DNA of 51,365 bases from Pseudomonas sp. ACM7 (GTDB lineage: Bacteria; Pseudomonadota; Gammaproteobacteria; Pseudomonadales; Pseudomonadaceae): positions 2,506,607 through 2,557,971 of the forward strand of contig NZ_CP024866.1 of NCBI RefSeq assembly GCF_004136015.1, written 5' to 3'. The notes below the pieces were generated by a model. It was not told the DNA's origin and did not search any database. It saw only the letters and a list, made by a program, of their open reading frames with translations. Made by a program: the position numbers and the translations under genes. Below, in pieces: positions 25,777-34,809 of this stretch (positions within the stretch are counted from its first letter, which is position 1; each line of letters begins with the position of its first letter).

Positions 25777-27819
25777 ATGCCCGACACCAATCCGCTTTTA
25801 CAGGCCTGGGACCTGCCGCCCTGGTCGGAGGTCCGCACCGAGCACCTCGTGCCGGCAATCACAGCCATCATTACCGACAACCGGCAGGTCATTGCCGAAA
25901 CCATCACCAGCCAATCCGTATTCCCCAATTGGGATGACCTGGTTCTGGCCATCGATGAAATCGATGCGCGCCTGGGCGAAGCTTTGAGCATCATCCAGAT
26001 CCTGTCGATGGCGAAACACAACGATACCGCCTGGAGCACGGCAGCTGCTGCGTGCAGCGACGCTGGGGCGCAGTACCGATCCGAAAGAATGAGCAATCGG
26101 CCGTTGTTTGATGCATACCAGCGGTTGGCGAACAGTTCGATCGCCCTCAACTTCGATGAACCGCGCAAGGCCGCGCTGGCCAAGATTCTGCGCAAATTTC
26201 AATTGTCGGGAATCGACTTGCCCCTGATGCAACGGGAAAAGCTGGCCCGGTTGAACCTCGACATCAATCGGCTCGAAGAGCTGTTTCTCATCCATCTGAA
26301 AAGCGCCAACGCAGCATGGACCAAACACGTCGATGACGTTGCGGTACTGGAAGGTTTATACCCCACCGTAAAAAATCGTCTGAGACACCTGGCCAAAGAA
26401 GCAGGACATGAAGGCTGGCTGATTCCTCTGGATGAAAACACCTACCAGCAAATCATGAGGTACGCCGAAAATCGGGCATTGCGAGAAGAATATTTCGTGG
26501 CGTACTCCACGCGCGCGTCCGATCAAGGCCCGCATGCCGACGAGTTCGATAATGATCCTGTACTGACGTTGCTGCTTTCGCTGCGCCACCAGAAAGCCGA
26601 ACTACTAGGTTTCGATAATTTCGCGCAACTGCGTCTGGCCACCGCAGCGGCCGAGTCCACCGATCAAGTCCGTAGTTTCCTGCGGCGGCAAGTGACATTG
26701 AACACACCGCGCCTTGCACGGGATTCAAAGGAGCTGCAAGAGTTTGCGCTCGAACGGGACATCTCTGAAGTACACGCCTGGGACCACGAATTTCTCGCTG
26801 AACAACTGCGCCACCATCGTTTCCCTGAAGCCCTGAAGAATCTGCGCGACTATTTCCCCCTGGACGGCACCTTGCGACGACTCTGCCTGTTCTGCGAACG
26901 GCTGTTCGGGATCCGGATCCTCGAGCAGGCTGAATTCAGTCGCTGGCATAACGACGTGCGCCTGTTTGAAATCAGCGAGCATGGTCAGACCATCGGGCAT
27001 ATTTATCTTGACCCGTATCACCGCAAAGAAGCTCCGGATTACGCCTGGACCGGCACACTGCGAAACCGACGAATAAACGCCGAAGGCCGCGTAGCGCTAC
27101 CGATTGCCGATCTTCACTGCAACTTCACGCCTGGGGTCGACGGCCATCCGTGCCTGCTTGAGCACAAGGATCTGCGGATGCTTTTTCATGAATTCGGTCA
27201 TTGTCTGCAACACGTGCTGACGAGTTCGCCGCATCACAACCTTTCCGGCATTTCCCAACTGGGGCGCGATACGGTGGAGTTCGCAGGGCAAGTATTCGAG
27301 CAGTGGTGCCTGTCACGGGAGTTTCTATTATGGCTGGGTGCCCACCACCAAAGCGGTGAACGCTTGACCGAGGCGCGGGTAGACGCGGCACTGGCAGCCC
27401 TCGAAACCCAGGTCAGCCGACAAGCCGCACTCATGCTGACCGGTGCAATGTTCGATTTCGAAGTGCACCTCAGCCAAGGCGATGGTCGTAGCACCCAGCA
27501 AGTATTCGAAGACATTCAGCGGGAGGTTCCCCACGTGCAACTGCCGTCTTATTGTCGGTTCGCAAACAGCTTTGACTACATGGTGACCGGTTACGCAGCC
27601 TCCGTTTACGCCTACACGTGGTCAGGCGTACTGGCCATCGAAGCCTTCAAGCGGTTCCGTCAGGATTGGGTCTTCAATGCGCAAACAGGGCGAGCCTTTC
27701 GCGAGGCGTTTTTTTCTCCGGGCGATTCGCGCTCCTTGCTGACCGCCCTGGAAGCGTTTCTTGAACGGCCGATCGCCGAAGATCTGTTCGCGCTTTCGCC
27801 AGAGACCGTTGCCGGCTGA
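25777..27819 (+). CDS. Second M3-family peptidase, diverged prlC paralogue
   Basis: A 680-residue full-length homologue of PrlC starting MPDTNPLLQAWDLPPWSEV. The zinc motif HEFGH is kept (His471, Glu472, His475), and DTVEFAGQVFEQW supplies the third Glu ligand. The substrate-binding loop is altered: where PrlC has His600 and Tyr610, this protein has SFDYMVTGYAASVYAY, with no His and Val610 in place of the Tyr. Tyr606 and Tyr613 remain. AAGGA precedes the ATG. It lies one gene downstream of prlC, which suggests a tandem duplication followed by change of specificity. Confidence 0.9.
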   Translation: MPDTNPLLQAWDLPPWSEVRTEHLVPAITAIITDNRQVIAETITSQSVFPNWDDLVLAIDEIDARLGEALSIIQILSMAKHNDTAWSTAAAACSDAGAQYRSERMSNRPLFDAYQRLANSSIALNFDEPRKAALAKILRKFQLSGIDLPLMQREKLARLNLDINRLEELFLIHLKSANAAWTKHVDDVAVLEGLYPTVKNRLRHLAKEAGHEGWLIPLDENTYQQIMRYAENRALREEYFVAYSTRASDQGPHADEFDNDPVLTLLLSLRHQKAELLGFDNFAQLRLATAAAESTDQVRSFLRRQVTLNTPRLARDSKELQEFALERDISEVHAWDHEFLAEQLRHHRFPEALKNLRDYFPLDGTLRRLCLFCERLFGIRILEQAEFSRWHNDVRLFEISEHGQTIGHIYLDPYHRKEAPDYAWTGTLRNRRINAEGRVALPIADLHCNFTPGVDGHPCLLEHKDLRMLFHEFGHCLQHVLTSSPHHNLSGISQLGRDTVEFAGQVFEQWCLSREFLLWLGAHHQSGERLTEARVDAALAALETQVSRQAALMLTGAMFDFEVHLSQGDGRSTQQVFEDIQREVPHVQLPSYCRFANSFDYMVTGYAASVYAYTWSGVLAIEAFKRFRQDWVFNAQTGRAFREAFFSPGDSRSLLTALEAFLERPIAEDLFALSPETVAG

Positions 27820-27828
27820 CGCAACGCT

Positions 27829-28473
27829 TTACTCGACGTGGGCCGATTTGAACCAGCTCTTCATCGAACAACTGGCGAACGGGCTCGTGCTGCAATCGCC
27901 GTTGGCCAGCGCGGTGCGAAGCTTGTCGACATCGGCCTGCATCATGTAACGGACGCCGTCCTTGAAATGAGTGCTGTCACCGAAGCCGCCCTGGGTCATT
28001 TCGTTCAGGGCGTCTTCCTTGCTCCAGCCCTGCACCACGACCCGGTACATGGCCGCCATCAGGCCCGTGCGATCCGAACCATGCTTGCAGTGCATCAGCA
28101 CCGGTCCCTTGGCTTCGGCAGTCTGGATCGCGCGAAGGGCTTTGAGTACATCCGCATCATCCACATGGTTGGTGCGATAGGGCAGCTGTACCTGTGCGAT
28201 ACCTGGCGTCGACAACCAGCTTGAATCCGACTCGGGCAGGAAATTGATAACGGTCCCGACCTTGAGTTTTTCCAGTAACGGCACGGCGCCTCTGTCGGGC
28301 AATGCACTGCGATAGAGCGTCGGGGACATTTTGAAGAGGTTGTATTGCACCTCGACCGATTGAGCCCACTCCGCAGGTCGGGGCAACGCACTGTCGTCGG
28401 CAAGGGCCAGCGTCAGGTTCAAAAGTGCGGCCAGCGACAGGCAGATCGCTGGGATACAACGCGATAGAGACAT
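27829..28473 (-). CDS. tpbA: TpbA-like periplasmic tyrosine phosphatase
   Basis: A 214-residue exported dual-specificity/tyrosine phosphatase. The signal peptide ends near TLALA. The P-loop is LMHCKHGSDRTG (nucleophile Cys129, Arg135), with the general-acid Asp probably in NHVDDADVLK. The MSPTLYRSALP and VVQGWSKEDALNEM segments match P. aeruginosa TpbA (PA3885), which dephosphorylates the diguanylate cyclase TpbB and lowers c-di-GMP. No tpbB is seen nearby. The ATG at 28473 is preferred for its signal peptide, but its ribosome binding site is weak; the frame is open to 28557. Confidence 0.85.
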   Translation of the reverse strand: MSLSRCIPAICLSLAALLNLTLALADDSALPRPAEWAQSVEVQYNLFKMSPTLYRSALPDRGAVPLLEKLKVGTVINFLPESDSSWLSTPGIAQVQLPYRTNHVDDADVLKALRAIQTAEAKGPVLMHCKHGSDRTGLMAAMYRVVVQGWSKEDALNEMTQGGFGDSTHFKDGVRYMMQADVDKLRTALANGDCSTSPFASCSMKSWFKSAHVE

Positions 28474-28770
28474 GCTCGGATGACCGTTCAGGAGAGTCGG
28501 GAAGATGACGCCCAGCTTCACCCCCGAGCGGTCAAAGGCCTGTGAGCCATCTGTCAAAGAATCGTGAATCAGCCAATCGCTTTCGTCGCAAAACCGAGGT
28601 TTTTTAGCTGAATCGGTTCATCTTGATGCTTAGCCTGCTACCATTTGTTACCCCATATTACCGATGCGCCCTATTGCTCCCCGTTTGCTGGCGTTCTGCA
28701 TCGGTGTCAAAACGAAAAGTCGTCCTGCGAGACGGCTGAAAAACCGCTAATGCCTGATGAGGTGCCCCCT
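28474..28770. promoter_or_regulatory. Divergent region between tpbA and the FAD dehydrogenase operon
   Basis: No gene is visible in these 297 bp. A 7-bp inverted repeat, CCGATGC (28661-28667) and GCATCGG (28698-28704), could be an operator for the dehydrogenase operon. GAGGTG at 28758-28763 is the ribosome binding site of the first dehydrogenase gene. Confidence 0.4.
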
Positions 28771-29511
28771 ATGTCCGATCAAGATCGAGACAACCCGCGG
28801 CGTGAGTTTTTGCGCAAATCCCTGACCTTGATCCCGGTGGTCACCGTTGCCAGCACCGGTCTGGGCAGCACGGTCCTGATGGCCTCGCCCGAAGCAGCCC
28901 CGGCCAGTTCCGGCAAAGCGTCGGTCAGCACCAGCACCTATGAACCAAGCTACTTCACCGCCGAAGAATGGACGTTCATCAAGGCGGCTGTCGCGCAGCT
29001 GATTCCGAACGATGCCCAAGGGCCAGGCGCCCTGGAAGCCGGTGTGCCCGAATACATCGACCGCCAGATGAACACGCCTTACGCGGCCGGCGCGCTGTGG
29101 TTCATGCAGGGACCATTCAACGCAGACGCTGCTCCGGAAATGGGCTGGCAGAGCAAACTGGTGCCCAAAGAGATTTATCGCCTGGGCATCGCCGCGACGG
29201 ATGCTTGGTCGAAAACGTTCAACGGTAAAGTATTTGCTGAGCAAGACAGCGCTACCCGAGACGATTTGCTCAAGCAACTCGAGGCCGGAAAACCTCAGTT
29301 CGACAGTGTTCCAGCGAAGATTTTCTTCAACCTGCTGCTGCAAAACACCAAAGAAGGGTTCTTCTGCGACCCGATTCACGGCGGCAATAAAGGCATGGTC
29401 GGCTGGACCATGATCGGCTTCCCCGGCGCCCGCGCCGATTTCATGGATTGGGTGGAACGCAACGAGCAATACCCCTTCCCGGCAGTTTCGATTCGCGGCG
29501 AGAGGGCGTAA
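28771..29511 (+). CDS. Gluconate 2-dehydrogenase-type small subunit (gamma), Tat-exported
   Basis: A 246-residue small subunit of a membrane-bound FAD dehydrogenase. The N-terminus carries a twin-arginine signal, NPRREFLRKSLTLIPVVTVA, so the complex is exported folded with its flavoprotein partner. The mature part has YFTAEEWTFIKAAVAQLIPND and GGNKGMVGWTMIGFPGARAD, standard for the family. The ATG at 28771 is chosen over an in-frame ATG at 28750 because only it has a ribosome binding site at the right distance. It is first in a three-gene operon; the flavoprotein starts 2 bp after its stop. Confidence 0.92.
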   Translation: MSDQDRDNPRREFLRKSLTLIPVVTVASTGLGSTVLMASPEAAPASSGKASVSTSTYEPSYFTAEEWTFIKAAVAQLIPNDAQGPGALEAGVPEYIDRQMNTPYAAGALWFMQGPFNADAAPEMGWQSKLVPKEIYRLGIAATDAWSKTFNGKVFAEQDSATRDDLLKQLEAGKPQFDSVPAKIFFNLLLQNTKEGFFCDPIHGGNKGMVGWTMIGFPGARADFMDWVERNEQYPFPAVSIRGERA

Positions 29512-29513
29512 GC

Positions 29514-31298
29514 ATGGCAACGGTAATGAAGAAGGTCGACGCAGTGATCGTCGGTTTTGGCTGGACGGGCGCGATCATGGCCAAGGAGCTGACAGAAGCC
29601 GGCCTGAATGTGCTTGCGCTGGAGCGCGGGCCGATGCAGGACACTTACCCCGATGGCAACTATCCACAGGTGATCGACGAACTCACCTACAGCGTGCGGA
29701 AAAAACTCTTCCAGGACATTTCCAAGGAGACTGTGACCATTCGCCATAGCGTGAATGACATCGCGCTGCCGAACCGCCAATTGGGCGCCTTCCTGCCCGG
29801 TAATGGTGTCGGCGGCGCCGGTTTGCACTGGTCCGGCGTGCACTTTCGGGTCGACCCGATCGAGTTGCGCATGCGCAGCCACTACGAAGAACGCTACGGC
29901 AAAAGCTTCATCCCCAAGGACATGACCATCCAGGACTTCGGCGTCAGCTATGAAGAGCTGGAACCGTTTTTCGATTACGCCGAGAAGGTCTTCGGTACGT
30001 CGGGCCAGGCATGGACGGTGAAGGGTCAGTTGGTCGGCGAAGGCAAGGGCGGCAACCCGTACGCGCCGGATCGTTCGAATCATTTCCCGTTGGAATCGCA
30101 GAAGAACACTGTTTCCGCACAGCTGTTTCAGAAAGCGGCCACCGCAGTGGGTTACAAACCCTACAACCTGCCCTCTGCCAATACGTCAGGCCCCTACACC
30201 AACCCCTACGGCGCACAGATGGGCCCGTGCAACTTCTGCGGTTTTTGCAGCGGCTATGTCTGCTACATGTATTCCAAGGCATCGCCGAACGTAAACATTC
30301 TGCCGGCGCTCAAACCGCTGCCCAATTTCGAGCTGCGGCCCAACTCCCACGTACTGCGGGTCAATCTCGACAGCACCAAGAGCAAGGCGACAGGTGTGAC
30401 CTACATAGACGGCCAGGGCCGGGAAATCGAGCAGCCGGCAGACCTGGTGATCCTCGGTGCCTTCCAGTTCCACAATGTGCGGCTGATGTTGCTTTCGGGT
30501 ATCGGTAAGCCGTACGACCCGATCAGCGGCGAAGGTGTGGTCGGCAAGAACTTCGCCTACCAGAACATGGCCACCATCAAGGCTTACTTCGACAAAGACA
30601 CCCACACCAATAACTTTATCGGTGCCGGCGGAAACGGCGTGGCGGTGGACGACTTCAACGCCGACAACTTCGATCACGGGCCCCATGGCTTCGTCGGCGG
30701 CTCGCCGATGTGGGTCAACCAGGCCGGCAGCCGACCGATCGCTGGCACATCCAACCCGCCGGGCACCCCGGCCTGGGGCAGTGCCTGGAAACGTGCCACC
30801 GCCGATTACTACACCCATCAAGTGTCGATGGATGCCCACGGCGCGCATCAATCCTACCGCGGCAACTACCTCGATCTGGACCCGGTGTACCGCGATGCCT
30901 ACGGCTTGCCGCTGTTGCGGATGACCTTCGACTGGCAGGAAAACGACATCAAGATGAACCGCTTCATGGTCGAGAAAATGGGCAAGATCGCCGAAGCGAT
31001 GAGCCCCAAGGCCATCGCTGTACTGGGCAAGAAAGTTGGTGATCACTTCAACACCGCGTCTTACCAGACCACCCACCTCAACGGTGGCGCGATCATGGGT
31101 ACCAATCCGAAAACCAGCGCCTTGAACCGTTACTTGCAGAGCTGGGACGTGCACAACGTTTTCGTCCCCGGAGCGTCAGCTTTCCCACAAGGCCTGGGCT
31201 ACAACCCTACCGGCCTGGTGGCAGCGTTGACCTACTGGTCGGCCCGGGCAATCCGCGAGCAGTACCTGAAAAACCCCGGCCCGCTGGTTCAGGCTTAA
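29514..31298 (+). CDS. GMC-family FAD dehydrogenase, gluconate 2-dehydrogenase-type flavoprotein subunit
   Basis: A 594-residue catalytic subunit. The N-terminal FAD-binding fold is DAVIVGFGWTGAIMAKEL, then LNVLALERGP. The cysteine-rich stretch GPCNFCGFCSGYVCYMYSK may hold an Fe-S cluster, as reported for related FAD dehydrogenases. The C-terminal TTHLNGGAIMGTNPKTSAL and GLGYNPTGLVAALTYW close the flavin site. It oxidises a sugar acid or polyol in the periplasm and passes electrons to the cytochrome subunit. Gluconate to 2-ketogluconate is the likeliest reaction from family and subunit pattern, but other substrates are possible. It carries no signal peptide and should be exported with the Tat subunit. 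Confidence 0.9.
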   Translation: MATVMKKVDAVIVGFGWTGAIMAKELTEAGLNVLALERGPMQDTYPDGNYPQVIDELTYSVRKKLFQDISKETVTIRHSVNDIALPNRQLGAFLPGNGVGGAGLHWSGVHFRVDPIELRMRSHYEERYGKSFIPKDMTIQDFGVSYEELEPFFDYAEKVFGTSGQAWTVKGQLVGEGKGGNPYAPDRSNHFPLESQKNTVSAQLFQKAATAVGYKPYNLPSANTSGPYTNPYGAQMGPCNFCGFCSGYVCYMYSKASPNVNILPALKPLPNFELRPNSHVLRVNLDSTKSKATGVTYIDGQGREIEQPADLVILGAFQFHNVRLMLLSGIGKPYDPISGEGVVGKNFAYQNMATIKAYFDKDTHTNNFIGAGGNGVAVDDFNADNFDHGPHGFVGGSPMWVNQAGSRPIAGTSNPPGTPAWGSAWKRATADYYTHQVSMDAHGAHQSYRGNYLDLDPVYRDAYGLPLLRMTFDWQENDIKMNRFMVEKMGKIAEAMSPKAIAVLGKKVGDHFNTASYQTTHLNGGAIMGTNPKTSALNRYLQSWDVHNVFVPGASAFPQGLGYNPTGLVAALTYWSARAIREQYLKNPGPLVQA

Positions 31299-31310
31299 GG
31301 AGCGATGACC

Positions 31311-32615
31311 ATGAAAGCACTTGTTATCGCGACCCTGACGTTGCTCGGCTGTGGCTCGGTCAACGCCGCAGAAATTGATCAAAACCTGATCAAACAAGGC
31401 GAGTACCTGGCCCGCGCGGGTGACTGCGTGGCCTGCCACACCGCCAAGGACGGCAAGCCGTTCGCCGGTGGCCTGCCGATGGAAACACCGATCGGGACGA
31501 TCTACTCCACCAATATCACGCCGGATAAAACCGGCTTGGGTGACTACAGCTTTGAGGATTTCGACAAAGCCGTCCGCCATGGTGTCGCCAAGAACGGTAG
31601 TACCTTGTACCCGGCGATGCCCTATCCGTCCTACTCCAGCGTCAACGAACCCGACATGAAAGCCTTGCACGCCTACTTCATGCACGGCGTGGCGCCTGTC
31701 GCTCAGGAGAACAAGGCCAGCGACATCCCTTGGCCTTTGAGCATGCGCTGGCCGCTTGCGGGCTGGCGCTGGATGTTTGCCCCGGCCGTGGCGGACGACA
31801 AAGCGGCACCCGGCGAAGAAGCGGTGGTCAGTCGTGGGGCTTATCTGGTGGAGGGCCTCGGACATTGCGGCGCATGCCATACGCCACGTGCCCTGACCAT
31901 GCAGGAAAAAGCTCTGAATGCAGGTGAAGGCAGCGCATTTCTGTCAGGCAGTGCGCCATTGGAAGGCTGGATTGCGAAAAGTCTGCGCGGCGATCACAAG
32001 AATGGCCTCGGCAGCTGGAGCGAAGAACAACTGGTGCAGTTCCTCAAGACCGGTCGCAGCGATCGCAGCGCGGTGTTTGGTGGCATGAGTGATGTGGTGA
32101 CGCACAGCATGCAATACATGACCGACAACGATCTGACCGCGATTGCCCGTTACCTCAAGTCCTTGCCGGCGAATGATCCCAATGATCAGCCGCACCAGTA
32201 CGACAAACAGGTCGCACAGGCGCTGTGGAACGGGGACGACAGCAAGCCTGGCGCTTCGGTGTACATCGACAACTGCGCGGCCTGTCACCGTATCGATGGC
32301 CATGGCTACACCAAAGTGTTCCCGGCGCTGGCAGGCAACCCGGTGTTGCAGTCGCAGGATCCGACGTCGCTGATTCACATCGTGCTCAAGGGCGGTACGC
32401 TGCCGGCGACCCACATGGCGCCTTCGACCTTCACGATGCCCGGGTTCGCCTGGCGGTTGTCGGATCAGGAAGTGGCGGATGTGGTCAGTTTCATCCGCAG
32501 CAGCTGGGGCAACAAGGGTGAGCCGGTCAAGGCGAGCGACGTAGCAGACCTGCGCACGAATGATATGAAGACCACGTCGGCCGACGATCTGGGGCAAGTT
32601 ACCCAGAAAAACTGA
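31311..32615 (+). CDS. Triheme cytochrome c subunit of the FAD dehydrogenase
   Basis: A 434-residue periplasmic cytochrome with a signal peptide ending VNAA and three CxxCH heme sites: GDCVACHTAKDG (Cys39, Cys42, His43), GHCGACHTPRA and NCAACHRIDG. Each is followed by a distal Met region (GLPMETPIGT, for example). It accepts electrons from the flavoprotein and delivers them to ubiquinone. The ATG at 31311 is chosen because AAGGAG is then 8 bp away; the ATG at 31305 is too close. It is the last gene of the operon. Confidence 0.92.
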   Translation: MKALVIATLTLLGCGSVNAAEIDQNLIKQGEYLARAGDCVACHTAKDGKPFAGGLPMETPIGTIYSTNITPDKTGLGDYSFEDFDKAVRHGVAKNGSTLYPAMPYPSYSSVNEPDMKALHAYFMHGVAPVAQENKASDIPWPLSMRWPLAGWRWMFAPAVADDKAAPGEEAVVSRGAYLVEGLGHCGACHTPRALTMQEKALNAGEGSAFLSGSAPLEGWIAKSLRGDHKNGLGSWSEEQLVQFLKTGRSDRSAVFGGMSDVVTHSMQYMTDNDLTAIARYLKSLPANDPNDQPHQYDKQVAQALWNGDDSKPGASVYIDNCAACHRIDGHGYTKVFPALAGNPVLQSQDPTSLIHIVLKGGTLPATHMAPSTFTMPGFAWRLSDQEVADVVSFIRSSWGNKGEPVKASDVADLRTNDMKTTSADDLGQVTQKN

Positions 32616-32652
32616 CTGCCCGGCGGCACTAGCCAGATGAATAACGCCTCTA

Positions 32653-32672
32653 TACTGTATATAAAAACAGTA
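32653..32672. promoter_or_regulatory. LexA (SOS) box
   Basis: TACTGTATATAAAAACAGTA is a near-perfect match to the LexA consensus CTG-N10-CAG with flanking TA pairs. It ends 13 bp before the ATG of the radical SAM gene, close enough to block its promoter. TATACT at 32651-32656 could be the -10 element. The box lies inside a longer dyad: AACGCCTCT (32643-32651) and AGAGGCGTT (32674-32682). Confidence 0.93.
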
Positions 32673-32685
32673 CAGAGGCGTTCTC

Positions 32686-33744
32686 ATGTCCACCCCTCTT
32701 CCCCCGCGCGGTCGCGGCACCGCGACCAACCCGCACAACCGCTTCGCGCCGAATCGCTCGGTGGCCGAGGATGACGGCTGGTATCAGGAAGCGCCGATCA
32801 CCCAAGGCACCGAGGTGCGTATCGAAACGGCAAAAACCATCATCACTCGCAACAACTCGCCGGACTTGCCCTTCGATCGTTCGATCAATCCCTATCGCGG
32901 CTGCGAGCACGGTTGCATCTATTGCTACGCGCGGCCCAGCCACGCTTATTGGGACATGTCGCCAGGGCTGGACTTCGAAACCAAACTGATCGCCAAGACC
33001 AACGCCGCCGATGTGCTGGAAGAACAACTGTCCAAGCGCGGCTATCAATGCGCGCCGATCAATCTGGGCTCCAACACGGACCCTTATCAGCCGATCGAAC
33101 GCGAACACAAAATCACCCGCAAAACCCTCGAAGTCCTGCTGCGTTATCGTCACCCGGTGACCATCATTACCAAGGGCTCGCTGATTCTGCGGGATCTGGA
33201 CCTGCTGGCTGAACTCGCCGAGCAAAGGCTGGTGGCGGTGATGATCAGCCTCACTACCCTGGACGACGAGCTCAAACGCATCCTCGAACCGCGCGCCGCT
33301 GCACCCAAGGCTCGGTTGCGGGCGATCCGCGTGATGCATGAAGCGGGAATTCCGGTGGGCGTTCTGTGCTCGCCGATGATTCCGATGATCAACGACAGCG
33401 AACTCGAAAGCCTGCTCACCGAAGCTCATGCCGCAGGGGCGCAAAGTGCGGCCTACATGATGCTGCGCCTGCCGCTGGAAGTTGCGCCGCTGTTCGAAGA
33501 ATGGCTGGCGGCCCACTATCCTCTGCGTGCCGCTCATGTGTTGAGCCTGATTCGTCAGAGCCGTGGTGGCGAGCTCTACGACAGTCGCTTCGGTGCCAGG
33601 ATGCGTGGCGAAGGACCGATTGCCGATCTGCTGGCGCAACGCTTTGCCAAAACCATCAAACGTCTGGGGCTCAATCGTCGGGAAGGTTTCAATCTGGACT
33701 GCGAAGCCTTCTGTCCGCCGGGTCGCCAGATGTCGTTGATTTGA
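32686..33744 (+). CDS. PA0069-type radical SAM protein (spore photoproduct lyase-like), SOS-controlled
   Basis: A 352-residue radical SAM protein. The 4Fe-4S motif is CEHGCIYC (Cys73, Cys77, Cys80), followed by YARPSHAYWDMSPGLDFE and the SPL-like GSNTDPYQPIE block. The family is related to spore photoproduct lyase, but most members have no proven substrate. The upstream LexA box makes DNA damage the likely inducer, and the P. aeruginosa homologue PA0069 is, as I recall, in the LexA regulon. A role in repair of a DNA lesion is an inference. The ribosome binding site AGAGG is part of the palindrome around the LexA box. Confidence 0.9.
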   Translation: MSTPLPPRGRGTATNPHNRFAPNRSVAEDDGWYQEAPITQGTEVRIETAKTIITRNNSPDLPFDRSINPYRGCEHGCIYCYARPSHAYWDMSPGLDFETKLIAKTNAADVLEEQLSKRGYQCAPINLGSNTDPYQPIEREHKITRKTLEVLLRYRHPVTIITKGSLILRDLDLLAELAEQRLVAVMISLTTLDDELKRILEPRAAAPKARLRAIRVMHEAGIPVGVLCSPMIPMINDSELESLLTEAHAAGAQSAAYMMLRLPLEVAPLFEEWLAAHYPLRAAHVLSLIRQSRGGELYDSRFGARMRGEGPIADLLAQRFAKTIKRLGLNRREGFNLDCEAFCPPGRQMSLI

Positions 33745-33795
33745 GGACATTTGGCCTATGATTGAGTAGTGTGAAATTCACTTTGCCACTACGCC

Positions 33796-33814
33796 GGTCA
33801 CGTTTTTTGTGACC
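33796..33814. repeat. Short hairpin downstream of the radical SAM gene
   Basis: GGTCAC (33796-33801) and GTGACC (33809-33814) with a T-rich loop. It might be a weak terminator or an operator of the carbonic anhydrase gene. The rest of 33745-33987 shows no gene; AGAGGA before 33988 is the ribosome binding site. Confidence 0.35.
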
Positions 33815-33987
33815 TGGAACACACGTTCTAGAGCATTTTATTCAGTTTGAGTTAAGTTTCGGCCGCTACCTTGTTCATCGAGTGACTGACGGGGCGAGAT
33901 TCTCGACCTGGATGTTTTTTAAACAGCCACTGGCTTCACACCGGACAAAACGGGAAAATTCCCTGACTCCGCCAAAGAGGATGAATC

Positions 33988-34719
33988 ATGAGTGACAAGG
34001 ATAAACAGCCGTTGGCTGCGTCGGCTTCAGCCCAACCGGAGGCGGAAACCGCCGATGCAGCGCTGCAGCATATCGTTGATGGCTTTTTGCATTTTCATCA
34101 CGAAGTTTTTCCACAGCAGGAAGAACTCTTCAAAAAACTCGCCACGGCCCAGAGCCCCAGAGCGATGTTCATCGCCTGCGCCGATTCGCGCATCGTTCCT
34201 GAGCTGATCACCCAAAGCTCCCCTGGCGACCTGTTCGTGACCCGTAACGTCGGCAACGTTGTGCCGCCTTATGGGCAAATGAACGGCGGTGTTTCCACGG
34301 CAATCGAATACGCGGTACTGGCCCTCGGCGTGCAACACATCATCATCTGCGGGCACTCCGACTGTGGCGCGATGCGCGCAGTGCTCAACCCGCAAAGCCT
34401 GGAAAAAATGCCGACGGTCAAAGCCTGGTTGCGTCATGCCGAAGTGGCAAAAACCATGGTCCAGGACAACTGCCATTGCGCTGACGAAAACGAAAGCATG
34501 CACGTCCTCACCGAGGAGAATGTGATCGCTCAGCTGCAACATTTGCGCACGCACCCGTCGGTCGCTTCGCGCATGGCTAATGGTCAGCTGTTTATCCATG
34601 GTTGGATCTACAACATCGAAACCAGCGAAATCAGGGCTTACGACGCGGACAAGGGTTGTTTCCTGCCGCTCGACGGCAGCCATCCGATTCCGGTGGCGAC
34701 GCCCAAAGCGCGCTTCTAA
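33988..34719 (+). CDS. Beta-class carbonic anhydrase
   Basis: A 243-residue zinc enzyme interconverting CO2 and bicarbonate. The catalytic set is complete: MFIACADSRIVPEL (Cys64, Asp66, Arg68) and IIICGHSDCGAMRA (His123, Cys126). The first 25 residues are low-complexity (Ala/Gln/Glu) and probably disordered. AGAGGA supports the ATG. The SulP transporter gene follows after 90 bp in the same order as PA0102-PA0103 of P. aeruginosa, which points to bicarbonate supply. Confidence 0.94.
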   Translation: MSDKDKQPLAASASAQPEAETADAALQHIVDGFLHFHHEVFPQQEELFKKLATAQSPRAMFIACADSRIVPELITQSSPGDLFVTRNVGNVVPPYGQMNGGVSTAIEYAVLALGVQHIIICGHSDCGAMRAVLNPQSLEKMPTVKAWLRHAEVAKTMVQDNCHCADENESMHVLTEENVIAQLQHLRTHPSVASRMANGQLFIHGWIYNIETSEIRAYDADKGCFLPLDGSHPIPVATPKARF

Positions 34720-34809
34720 ATCCTCCTAAATCCCTGTGTGGTTTAGCCGAGGCTGCCGATCAGGCAGCCTGGCTTTGCCACGCCTGAAGAAAACTTCGGG
34801 AGAGTCACC

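Noticed and set aside
28750..28770. ATG at 28750 as start of the dehydrogenase small subunit
   Set aside because: It lacks a ribosome binding site and moves the twin-arginine motif unusually far from the N-terminus.
28771..33744. Dehydrogenase operon plus radical SAM gene as one damage-response unit
   Set aside because: The LexA box sits between them and controls only the downstream gene; the dehydrogenase has its own upstream region.
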